A stretch of DNA of 64,000 nucleotides, taken from Flaveria trinervia. Lineage: Eukaryota > Streptophyta > Magnoliopsida > Asterales > Asteraceae. Within the stretch, counting starts at the first letter, position 1. Every line of letters begins with the position of its first letter. A program made the translations under genes and the position numbers. A model generated the notes under the pieces. That model was given only the letters and a program-made list of their open reading frames with translations. It was not told where the DNA came from and did not search any database. The stretch is taken from assembly GCA_025506515.1 (NCBI GenBank), contig CM046452.1, positions 73,098,080-73,162,079 of the forward strand, read 5' to 3'. Positions 12,558 to 24,500 of the stretch are shown here, piece by piece.

Positions 12558-13492
12558 TGAAGGGGTTTTAACATGTTTATCAAAGCTTCATACAACATGA
12601 TTTATATGAAAACGTAGCGGAATAATATTTTGAAACATATTAAGATCTGATTATAAAACCCATTTTATAATAACCCCAAGCCATGGATCTTTATACATAA
12701 TGCATACAAATGTAAAACAACAAATAATCAAGGAACTACAACCTTTGTAGCTTCCTAAACCCGAAAATGAGAAGATGAGGATGATGAGATTTGAGGATGA
12801 TGAGATTGAGGCTGAAACTTCAAGCAAGAAATCCTCAAGAGGTTGTACCCCAAGCTTGTATAACACCCTTCCTTGCTAGGATTGCAACACCCACTTGAAT
12901 GATCTCTTCAAAGTCGAATTTTCAGCCAAGAAAGCAAGTTTTGAAGGCTGAAAATCTTTACAATTCTGCCTCTAAGTTCCGAAAATAGAGAGAGAGTTTT
13001 GGGAGAGAATTCTTGCTAAGTGTGTGTAGTGAAAGGTGTGTGAATGGAAGAGAAGAAAAGACCTTTCATTGCATGTTCTTAAAACCAACAAAGGGAGTTC
13101 CAAGACCAAGGGGTGGCCGTATAAGGCACCCTTGTCTTCTTCTCTAATTTAAAAAAAATTCCAATCTTCCATTCTTGTTTTATAAAAGTATAACCCATTT
13201 ATCTTTTATAAAATCAATACACTTTGTTTATTATTACTTAACCAATTTAAGTAATAAAATAACTTATTTCAATGATCAAAATTATACATATAATTTTGTT
13301 CATTCACAATAGCAATGATTCAGAAACCCGGTTTCTAAATTGGTGTTTAAATATATATTTATTTGTTTGATCTAATCAACAATTAAATATTTGTCGGTGT
13401 TTGTTTGGCTTGTTATTGGGTATGACCCGACTTGGATCATATCACACTAGCCACATCAATTTTATATGTATCTTGGCAGATCAAATCTTTCA
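12558..13492 (-). repeat. 3' LTR of copia element 1
   Basis: 935 bases, plus-strand start TGAAGGGG and end AAATCTTTCA. Near-identical to 19676-20600, with an extra 15-base block near 12790. Confidence 0.92.
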
Positions 13493-14233
13493 ATCTCCCA
13501 CTTGCACAGATTCATAGAAGATTGATGCAAGCAGCAAATAACGCCTAGCAACGGTTTGCTACCCCTAATGTATATGACTAAGTGTCATTCAATAACATCA
13601 TCTTTTTCAAGTACCTTACTTGAATATGTTTTAGGTGAACTAATCATTTATCCTTTTGTTCAGATGTCATGTTAAATCCAAGAGACACAGAATTGTCATT
13701 CTCTGATGATTTAAATTTATAGGCCTTAGACATCTAACTCTCAACGAATAAGAGGAACAAATCCCATCTTGACTACATACGTCTCTCACAATCACTTCGT
13801 ATCATACCTGAACTCAGCCTTATGTACTGCCAATATTTCAGAACAGCAAAGAACTAAGTCAAAATACAATATTCGGTGAATATCAAGACCCAATATGTAT
13901 CTCAGTCTGAGGATACTATATTCGCCTTTACTCAATATTCTTATGACTAATCACAAAGATTCCATGCAGAAATAATTGAGTGCGGGTCAGTCCAATATCT
14001 ATATCCCATAGATATCAATGAACCTTGCTAGCAACCTCTTGCTCTATATTCATACCTTATGAATATCAACCAATCCAAGTTCATTATAGTCTTACATTCA
14101 TAATGTTCCCACAAGTATGATCGACTACGAACGTTTAGAATAACTTATTTATTCACGGATTTAACATGCTAAAGTAGAAGAACAAATGAATATTATAACC
14201 ATGTAATTAAGTCAAATAACTAAGTTCCAATAT
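13493..14233 (-). other. 3' non-coding region of copia element 1
   Basis: About 740 bases between the RNase H stop and the 3' LTR. Full of short related segments such as ATATCAA and CCTTGCTAGCAACCTC. No coding frame was seen. Confidence 0.5.
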
Positions 14234-17200
14234 TCATATAAAGTACAACATTAACCCAGTCACTAGAATATCTAAGTCCCATGGCACAAGCATGACCTTC
14301 ATGCTTTGCCTTTTCAAGGAGTTTTGTGAGTGGATCCGCAATGTTTTTATCAGTGTGGACTTTGCGAATACATATCTTTCCCTTTTCACTTCATCCCTTA
14401 TGTAGTTGAATCTCCGTTCAATGTGCCGAGTCTTTTGATGAGCACGTTCCTTGATTTGAGCAATCGCACCTTCGTTGTCACAAAAGATCTCTAGGGGATC
14501 CTGAATGGAAGGGACTACCCCTAGATCGGCTATGAATTTCTTCAGCCATGCAGCTTCCTGTGCTGCCATTGAAGCGGCGACGTATTCTGACTCTGTAGTG
14601 GACAACGCTACGACTTCTTGCTTTGAGCTTTTCCAAGAAACAGCTCCCCCATTCAGAATAAAGATGTACCCTGATTGAGATCGTGAATCATCTCGATCGG
14701 TTTGGAAACTCGCATCCGTGTAACCTTTTACAACGAGTTCCTCTTCACCAGACCCGTAGATCAAGAACATGTCCTTAGTCCTCCTTAGGTATTTCAGAAT
14801 GTTCTTGACAGCCATCCAATGACTATCACCAGGATTTTGCTGGTATCTACTTGTCATGCTTAAAGCGCATGACACGTCCGGTCTAGTGCATATCATTGCA
14901 TACATGATGGATCCAATAGCAGATGCATATGGGATTGCCTTCATCCTATTTTGCTCCTCCTTGGAGCTTGGACATTGAGTTGTACTCAATATTGTCCCTC
15001 TTTGAATAGGTACAGTACCTTTCTTAGAGTTTTCCATCTTGAACCTTTTCAAGATTTTGTCATGTATGCACTTTGATTCAAACCAATCAGCCGCCTTGAT
15101 CTATCCCTATAGATCTTTATTCCCAGAATATAGGCGGCTTCACCAAGATCCTTGATGGAAAAACAACTCCAAGCCAGGTTTTTACACCTTCCATGGTTGG
15201 AATGTCATTTCCAAATAGTAGTATGTCATCAACATACAATACTAGGAAGGTTATTGTGCTCCCACTAGCCTTTTTATACACACAAGCCTCATCAGCGTTT
15301 TTGATGAAGCCAATTTCTTTACTTCATCATCAAAACGGTGATTCCAACTTCTCGATGCTTGTTTCAATCCATAGATTGATTTCTTTAACTTGCATACTTT
15401 GTTAGGATGTTTTGGATCAACAAAACCTTCAGGCTGAACCATATAGACATCTTCCTCAAGATATCCATTTAGGAAAGCGGTTTTGACATCCATTTGCCAA
15501 ATCTCATAATCATATGAGCTGCTATGGCAAACAATATCCTTATAGACTTAAGCATTGCAACAGGTGAGAAGGTTTCATCAAAATCAACCCCTTGAGTTTG
15601 AGTGAAACCCTTTGCTACAAGTCTAGCTTTGTAAGTATCCAAGTTTCCATGCATATCGGTTTTCTTCTTGAAACCCACTTACTTCCAACTACTTTGGAAT
15701 TAGGAGGTGGTACAACAAGTTCCCAAACTTGATTGTCATACATGGATGCATCTCAACGTTCATGGCCTCAAGCCATTTGTCACAATCCAAATTGGACACT
15801 GCATCATGATATGTGGTTGGTTCATCGGAGTCAACACGTAGCATCCTTCCATAAAAATCCATATCTTTCAGGTGGATTACTTGTTCTACCACTTCTACGA
15901 ACGTTTTGGTGTATTGATCAACCGCTTGATCATCCTCACATCCTTATGTTGAGTGCTAGTTTCAACCAAACGTGTATTAGGCTGTGGTTCTTGTTCCTCC
16001 TTAAGATCCACTGTTCTACTGCTAGCTCCTTCCATAAGGAACTTGGCTTCTAAGAACTCACCCTTTCTGGAAACAAACACCTTTTGTTCCAGTGGATCAT
16101 AGAAATAATATCCCGTAGAATCTCTAGGATATCCAACAAAGATACACTTGGTGGATCGGACTTCTAATTTGTTTGGGGTGGGAGTCTTAACATAAGCCTC
16201 ACAACCCCAAACCCTTAAGTATGATAGGGATGGAACTCTTCCATGCCATATCTCAAAAGGTGTCCTTTCAACCTTCTTGGTTGGGGCCTATTCAGAATAC
16301 GAGCCACGGAGAGCAAAGCGAAACCCCAAAATGATAGAGGCAATGTGCTTCTAGCCATCATAGATCGGACCATATCCAATAAGGTTCGATTCCTCCTCTC
16401 AGACACACCATTATTGTGGTGTGTTTCCAGGTGGAGTGAGTTGTGAGACAATCCCACAACTCCTAAGATGATCTTGAAAACATCACTTAGGTATTCACCA
16501 CCCCTATCGGTGCGGAGAACTTTAATTGATTTGTTGAGTTGATTTTCTACTTCATTCTTGAAGATTTTGAACATTTCAAAAGCTTCATCTTTGTGTCTTA
16601 ATAAATACACGTACCCATAGCGACTATAATCGTCGGTAAAGGTAATGAAGTATCTTTCACCATTCCTAGTCATTGGCTTAAAAGGACCACATACATCCGA
16701 ATGTATGATACCTAATAAATCTTTTGCCCTTTCGTTAGTTCCACTAAAGGGTGCCTTAGTCATTTTTCCTTGTAAACAAGATTCACATACATCAAATGAA
16801 TCACATTCATTTGTTTTTAAAGACCATTCTTTTGAAGTGTTTGTATGCGTTTCTTGTTTATATGACCAAGACGACAATGCCAAAGGTAGGTATCACTCAA
16901 ATCCAATTTAAGTTTTTTGGTGTTACTTGGTATATTGAGCTATCATATGTTGCGTTTTCATGAACCAATTCATAAATACCATTACAAGGTATAGCTTTGA
17001 AATAAAATACATGATTTAAAGAAACATGAATATCATTGTCAACAAACTTGAAATCATAATCATATTGTCTTAAACGGGAAACAGAAATTATGTTCCTAGT
17101 CAAACTAGGAGCATATAATACATTACTTAAATAACTTCCAAACCATTTGGAAGTTTCAAAATGTAGTCTCCTTGGGCTTCCACATGAACCTTTGCACCAT

Positions 17201-18250
17201 TGCCCATGAAGAGACTTATTTCCCCTTTCTCATAATGCTCATTTCTTTTGAACCCCTGCAACAAATTGCAAATGTGAGTTCCACATCCGGTATCTAATAC
17301 CCATGTGTTAGAAGAAATAACATTTAATTCTATATGTATCATGTATATTATACCTAAGGTTTGCCCCGCATCCCTCTTTTCTCTCAACTCTTTGAGATAG
17401 ACTGGACAATTTCTCATCCAATGCCCTATCTCACCACATTTGAAGCATGGGTCGTTCACAGCAACCTTTTGCTTCTTCTCCTTGGGTTTTGGAGGTTCCG
17501 CCCTAACAACCATCTTCCCCTTCCCCAAACGTGCCCCCTTTCCTTTGGCAACAGTTGCCTTGGGAGGGGGTAGAGACCTTCTCCTTCTCCCACCTTCATT
17601 AATGGTGAGAACGGGTAAAACCCTTTTACCCATTCCCGCCTCAGCTGATTTGAGCATCGAATGAAGTTCATTATGCTCTTGTCCCATCCGTTCATGTTGT
17701 AATTCATGACGAATGCCTCAAACCTTTTAGTTAGGCCATTAAGGATCAAATCCGTGGCCAACTCCTTTGAGACGGGACAGTTCAGCCTTTGAAGGCGGTC
17801 GATGTGGCTTTTCATCTTAAGAACATAAGATGAAACTGATTGGGATTCCTCCATCCGACATGCATGAAGCGCTCGAACCGTTTCGAAGCGCTCCACTCTA
17901 GCTTGTTGCTGGAACGTTCCCGCAGCTGAGTGATCATGTCATAGGCTCCATGGAGCTCATACTCCTTTTGGAGTTCGGGTGTCATACTTGCCAACATTAG
18001 ACAAGAGACCTGGATGGAGTCCTCCACATATTTAACCCAATCATTATAGGCTTCCACATCCTCCTCGTTAGGTTCATCGGGGATGGGATCATCAAGGATA
18101 TAGGCCCGCTTTTCTGCTTGAGAACAATTCTCAAGTTGCGGTACCAATCCATGAAATTGTTAGGTGTTAGACGATCCCTTGAAGAATCGCCCTTAGGGAT
18201 TGGTTGTTTTGGTTTGGTACATCATTATTAGCGTTGTTGTTGTCGGCCAT
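14234..18250 (-). pseudogene. Copia gag-pol, interrupted by frameshifts
   Basis: A polyprotein in several frames. Gag starts with ATG at 18250 (MADNNNANND). A CCHC zinc knuckle (CFKCGEIGHWMRNC) lies near 17430, protease box WVLDTGCGTHIC near 17310, and the GAG-pre-integrase motif HCRLGHINKKR near 16850. The integrase core with HSDVCGPFK, FTDDYSRYGYVYLL and SERRNRTLLDMVRSM runs 16760-16330. RT has DVKTAFLNGYLEEDVYM near 15480 and YVDD near 15230. RNase H ends the frame (YVAASMAAQEAAWLKKF near 14570). Four or more frame breaks separate these blocks; some may be sequence errors. Confidence 0.9.
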
Positions 18251-19675
18251 CTACAAGATGTTACAAAGTCTATTTTAGTAATCGTTGATAATTATATTTC
18301 ATTTATTAATACCCTTTATGTCTCATAGACTATTAAAAAAACAAAAATTTAGAATCCAACGTTATATTTAATATTGGTTACGTGACCTTTATCCCATTAT
18401 TCAAATAAAACAAGGTAGTCATAAATGACAATTGCAACCTATTGCAACTTCTAGTGGTATGGGATCGTTTAAACATCATATGTTTATCACGGCATGTTTA
18501 TCCCATCAACACCTTTTATAAAACATATTTTAGGTGATCCATTCAATATATTTTACAAATCAAGTCGTCCTACTTACACACGTGTGAGTTTACTATATAA
18601 GTGGTTAGGTGACATTTATCCCACAAACATGGTATTCTCACCTCAAATTACAAGTTCCCTCAAAGTGGTTAGGTGACCTTTATCCCACTAAGAGTTTGCA
18701 AGTAACCTAAGTGTGTGAAAAAGGATGGTGTTTAACTTGTTTAACAAAAGGGATATACGATTTCACAATCCTTGTTAAGAAAAGTCTATGTACCATATGA
18801 TTGTATGCATTCAACTATATGGTACCCTATTGGTTCTTATGAATAAAACCTATTTTATTTTGCAAACCATTAATTCCTTTTGTAGAACCATTGTATTTTG
18901 CTTAATGATTTGAGAACCAATTACTCGTTTATAGTTTGTTTTAGTTGATGGTTTGTTAATCACATCCAAATATTCAAAACAAACATCATCATATGCATTC
19001 AACCAAACATTAAACAAAACATTCAAATATGCATAACAAAGCATACTAAATTGAGCACACTTGTTTAGCCAAAACAAGTGTGTCAAATGGTCTTGTCCTA
19101 AGGGTTAAGAACATGACACATGGTTGACCCAAAAAGGACTCCCACTTGAATCCATAACTTCAAGCATCCTCTTTGTGCATCTTTTCTTCAAGTCTTGATT
19201 TTGAGCTTCCTTACAAGATATGTATCCTAATACATTTTACTAGTAAAGATAAACTCCTAATCTATTTATTACAAACCATGTGAATAAATAAATTACAAGA
19301 CTAGACTTGAAACAAAATTAAATTATTACATGCCCAAATGAATACAACATGACAATCAATCATACAATCCAAGTGGTCTAGGCTTTGTTATGCATAAACA
19401 ACAACAATATATCCAAACATACATAAGAAGTCGATTTTTGGCAGCCCCTTAAAACCCATGTTTTTGGCCAACATAACCAAGAACAAATGGGTTTAGTCCA
19501 AGCAAACAATAATCTTATAAACTAGAGTTTAAAGATCCTAATATGCATAATATAGCATCTTTAAAACATCAAAAGGGGGCACCAAAATAGCCCTTTAAAC
19601 CCACGGTTTGGGCTGTCCAAAAGAAAGCAAAGTGTAATACATGTATGCATATGTATAAGTGGCTCTTGATGCCAT
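18251..19675 (-). other. Untranslated leader of copia element 1
   Basis: About 1.4 kb between primer site and gag. It contains three or four copies of a motif close to GGTTAGGTGACCTTTATCCC on the plus strand (near 18378, 18604 and 18668, with a weaker copy near 18530). No coding frame. Confidence 0.55.
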
Positions 19676-20600
19676 TGAAGGGGTTTTAACATGTTTATCA
19701 AAGCTTCATACAACATGATTTATATGAAAACGCAGCGGAATAATATTTTGAAACATATTAAGATCTGATTATAAAACCCATTTTATAATAACCCCAAGCC
19801 ATGGATCTTTATACATAATGCATACAAATGTAAAACAACAAATAATCAAGGAACTACAACCTTTTGTAGCTTCCTAAACCCGAAAATGAGAAGATGAGGA
19901 TGATGAGATTTGAGGCTGAAACTTCAAGCAAGAAATCCTCAAGAGGTTGTACCCCAAGCTTGTATAACACCCTTCCTTGCTAGGATTGCAACACCCACTT
20001 GAATGATCTCTTCAAAGTCGAATTTTCAGCCAAGAAAGCAAGTTTTGAAGGCTGAAAATCTTTACAATTCTGCCTCTAAGTTCCGAAAATAGAGAGAGAG
20101 TTTTGGGAGAGAATTCTTGCTAAGTGTGTGTAGTGAAAGGTGTGTGAATGGAAGAGAAGAAAAGACCTTTCATTGCATGTTCTTAAAACCAACAAAAGGG
20201 AGTTCCAAGACCAAGGGGTGGCCGTATAAGGCACCCTTTGTCTTCTTCTCTAATTAAAAAAAAATTCCAATCTTCCATTCTTGTTTTATAAATATAACCC
20301 ATTTATCTTTTATAAAATCAATACACTTTTGTTTATTATTACTTAACCAATTTAAGTAATAAAATAACTTATTTCAATGATCAAAATTATACATATAATT
20401 TTGTTCATTCACAATAGCAATGATTCAGAAACCCGGTTTCTAAATTGGTGTTTAAATATATATATTTATTTGTTTGATCTAATCAACAATTAAATATTTG
20501 TCGGTGTTTGTTTGGCTTGTTATTGGGTATGACCCGACTTGGATCATATCACACTAGCCACATCAATTTTATATGTATCTTGGGCAGATCAAATCTTTCA
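19676..20600 (-). repeat. 5' LTR of copia element 1
   Basis: 925 bases, the partner of 12558-13492. The primer-binding site follows directly on the minus strand. Confidence 0.92.
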
Positions 20601-21590
20601 CTTGTTAAATCAGCCAACTTGTTTCGAGACATTTTAATTTGTACCATATTTAAAACTAATTATTGTTTCTACGGGATTAAATACATTTTTTATTACAATT
20701 CAAAACTATATATGTCTTGTTGGTGATTAAATGATGTGTCAAACAAGTGAAGGTTATAGGTTTAAATTTTGTATGGTGTAGATTGTGATGTATTTATTAT
20801 AAAAAATCTTGAAGTAGTTGTTAAAAACATATATTCACACATATAGTTGCTCGTAAATTAAATATTAGCAAAAACACACACACACATATAGTTGTTTGTA
20901 AACTATATATGAGTAAAAAGAAGATTATTACTGGACTCGCTTAGTTGAGACACACTCGCCCCTAGAACGTAGCAGGAAGACAACCGACTCACGGTTCCAA
21001 ACCAAGCTAATGGGTGAAGTTTGAATTGATATCTTTACGTCACATCACATTACACAAAACCTAACTATGAAGTTTGAATTCATCGACATGGACTAGCCAC
21101 CCAATGTGTATTCCTTTAAAGAATTTCAGCATCCTACAAAAAGACCACATTCAACTTTTGAAGTCGTTAATAAAATTTTAGTAAAAAGATTCAAGTATTA
21201 CCGGACTCAAAAACCGACATGTGACATCCACCCTAGAAATCCGTAGGAGGCAATACTGCTCGCACATGTACCTTAGATTCAAGCAATGATGCCCGAACTT
21301 CTATCTTTATCCGGACCTCACGTAATACTCAAAGCTTGGTCTAGGCTCTCGATCTTCACCATTAACTACCGCCCGGATAAGAATCAAACCTTGAATGAGA
21401 ATCAAACCTTGAATGAGAATCAAACCTTGACTGAAAATCAAACTTAAATTTTCCTTAACAAAAATTACAACATCCTACAACCGGTCCATATCGAAACCCG
21501 AGATATTACATATCAATAATATTAATGAAGTAAAATGGGGAAGGGTATCGGAGGTAGGTGTGTGTTGTGGTGGGGAAATAACTAATAAGA
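20601..21590. other. Intergenic region and SAL1 promoter side
   Basis: No gene seen. It contains a perfect-to-near-perfect 18-base tandem repeat, GAATCAAACCTTGAATGA, about three times at 21381-21440, and a faint tRNA-like block near 20725-20790. The last 100 bases should hold the SAL1 5' UTR. Confidence 0.5.
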
Positions 21591-24500
21591 ATGGCTACAG
21601 CACTCGCTCGTCTTGCTCCCCACCTAACCCCGTCTACAAAACCAAACCCTAAACCCATCTTCACCTTCTTCACACTCAAATCATCATACTCTCCAATCAT
21701 ATCATCATCATCTTCATCATCACCAATGTCGTATGATAAACAACTCGCTGCTGCGAAGAAAGCTGCTTCTCTTGCCGCTAGACTATGCCAGGCACCTCTC
21801 TCACTCTCTCGATTACCCAATTGCACGAATACACTTACATTTGGATTGAATTCCGTGACATATGTGTGTCAATTGATTGTATGGGTTGGGTGTTAGTGGG
21901 ATTTATGTGAATTTGTTGCATTTGATTCTTGGTTTTGTAAGTTTAGGGGTTGTAGGTTAGGTGTGTGATGATGTGGGTTCAATTTCAAAAGATGTAGAAG
22001 ACATTTTTGGTTTTGCATTTGAGAAGTAGAGGCTTTGGTTTGAGAGAGAGAGGTAGAAGTAGGAAAGATGAAATTTTTATTAAATTCCCAGATTAATTAT
22101 GGATGATATATGTGTTTAAGTGTTCGTTAAGTCTTCTTTTTGGGGTTGATTACTTGCGTGTTATTTATTTATTTAATTTTTTTAAAATTTTTTTGGTTGG
22201 TGGAGGGGGGGGGGGGGGGGGGGGGGATGTGGTATAAACATAATCAGATTTGGAGGATATGTGTAAGGCAATGTGATTATTGAGTTAAATGTAAAATTAA
22301 TCCCTAACTTTTAAGTATATGAATTATGATTATGTGATAATCTTGCTATCTGAGCATGTTGTTGAGAGAAGTTGAGTTTGATGCTGCATTACTTAAAGAC
22401 TGTGGGATGGAGGTCAACTCACACTATCATTGATGCTTGTTTTTGTAGAATGTACAAAAAGGGCTGTTGCAATCTGATGTCCAATCAAAATCTGATAAAA
22501 GTCCGGTCACAGTGGCTGATTATGGTATGCTCCTGACCTCTTTTAAGTTTTCATTTGATATGATATATGGCTTACACTTAGGGGTTGTTTGACAACTTTT
22601 GAATGATTAAGTGTTGAACCAATAAGAGGTTTGAACCATTAAGTGCTGAACCATTAAGAGGTCTGAACCATTAAGAGCTAGTATATCGTTTAACTATTCA
22701 AAAGCAATTGTCTGACCAATTCTAAAAATATGTCTTAACCATTCAGCATTAGACCTCTTAACCATTCAACATCAATATAATGCTTAACCATTCAGAGGTA
22801 AACGTCTTAACCATTCAGACATGTGCTCGCGAAACAAACAATCTGAACCATTAAGTGCTGAACCATTCAGTGATTCAGACATCTGAATCATTAAGAGGCT
22901 GATTAAGAGGCTGCCAAACAACCCCTTAGATGGTAATCGCCTCATTGTCGAAAAATGTGATCCTTAAAATTACCATAACCATACCCAGTACTTTACGTCC
23001 ATAGCATAGCTATTGACGTGCGGTGGTGGAGCTTGAACATCCCCGTGTGGGGGGGGGGGGAATTTAATTTTTTTGAGGGGGGTGAACTCGATATTTATAA
23101 AAAAATTTACACTACCAGACCAAAAATGTATACTAACGGATTAAAATTTAACACTACCGATGAAAAAAAGACGGCCCCCCTCCCTGGTCTCCTAAATCCT
23201 TCGCCCCTGTTGACGTGGTCTGGGGAGGGTGGGATGTAGACGATCCTTAAAACTAAAGGTGCTAAATTGTCCAGGTTAGTTGAGGTCAAAACCAAGTTAT
23301 TTATTGGTACATATCTAGTTAGGTTGACCGGGAACACCTTTTTTTCCAATTTTTTTTATGTTTCTACATGTTATTAGTGTGTCAAACTTGAATACAAAAT
23401 TATATTATTTTAATAGTAGTTTATCTCTTGAATAAAATGTTTATGGATGTTTTATGTGTTTAAAGCTCACTTAGCCTGTTTGACCCGTTTCTTTTTTAGG
23501 TAATATTTTTAGTTTTACACATCTGACCTGATTGATATAAAGCATAACAAGTAATCAACCCATATATAAATACCTACATCTTTTTCCATTATAAATACTC
23601 CTTTTGTTTTTCAAGCTAATTTCATTCATTTATCCTCTAAAGTACTTACAATAAATTATTAACTTTTATCCTCTAAAGTACTTGCAATAAATTATTAACT
23701 TTTTCTACATCTACTTTGATATGCTCTAATTTGATTCTCAGGGTCCCAAGTTCTTGTGAGCTTTGTACTTCAAAAAGAACTTCCTGATCAGGCATTCTCA
23801 CTAGTGGCGGAGGAGGTAACTTTCAACCCTTATTTGTTTCAATTCCATGTGATTATCTTCCATTTTAGTTAAATTCATTGGTGTTGATGATTCGTAGGAC
23901 TCAGGAGACCTTAGGAAAGAAGAATCTCAAGATACCCTTGAACGTATTACGAAATTAGTAAATGATACAATTGCTAGTGATGGAAGTTACAAGGTGTCTC
24001 CTCTATCTAAGGGCGATGTACTCACTATTATCGATTGTGGTATGTCTGAAGGGGGCCCTAATGGCCAGCACTGGGTTTTGGATCCTATTGACGGCACTAA
24101 AGGGTATTATTTTCTTTCTTTTTTGCGCTTTACTTCTTGCTTTTTGAGCATTTCTTGTTTTACATGGCATTTTATACAATCTTAACTTCTTTTATCATCT
24201 ACTTTTCTCGCATATGAAGTAAAATGTACCTAATTGAGGAGGCAAAATGGTAACTGGTCAAAAAGGCCTGGGTCTAAACATGTTATTTCAGTAATACCCA
24301 AATATCTCTCTTCTATGGTGGCTATTTAACCTCATAGGATGAAGTGTGACTTAATAGATTTTACGGCTTCAATTGCATGTGGTTTAACCAAAGTGTTTTT
24401 ACTAAACTGCCTTTTTATAGTAACATGACATGATATGTAAATTTAGCTTGAAATTTCATTTAAGGGACACCCATCAATGGAAATTGTTGTAGTTTTTATG

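Larger units (their letters stand above)
12558..20600 (-). mobile_element. Ty1/copia LTR retrotransposon
   Basis: An 8.0-kb element on the minus strand with two LTRs (5' LTR 20600-19676, 3' LTR 13492-12558), TGAA/TTCA ends, a primer-binding site TGGCATCAAGAGCC at about 19675-19661 (initiator-Met tRNA type), and a purine-rich tract GCAAGTGGGAGAT next to the 3' LTR. Domain order gag, protease, integrase, RT, RNase H is the copia order. The 5-base flanks (ACTGT and CTTGT) match only in part. A leader of about 1.4 kb precedes gag. LTR copies differ mostly by single-base homopolymer changes and one 15-base indel, so the insertion is fairly young. Confidence 0.93.

Noticed and set aside
19676..20600. 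Clean 5-base target duplication for copia element 1
   Set aside because: ACTGT and CTTGT agree at only three positions, so I do not claim it.
21506..21826. 106-residue minus-strand frame over SAL1 exon 1
   Set aside because: Shadow of the real exon, which joins seven further SAL1 exons in frame.
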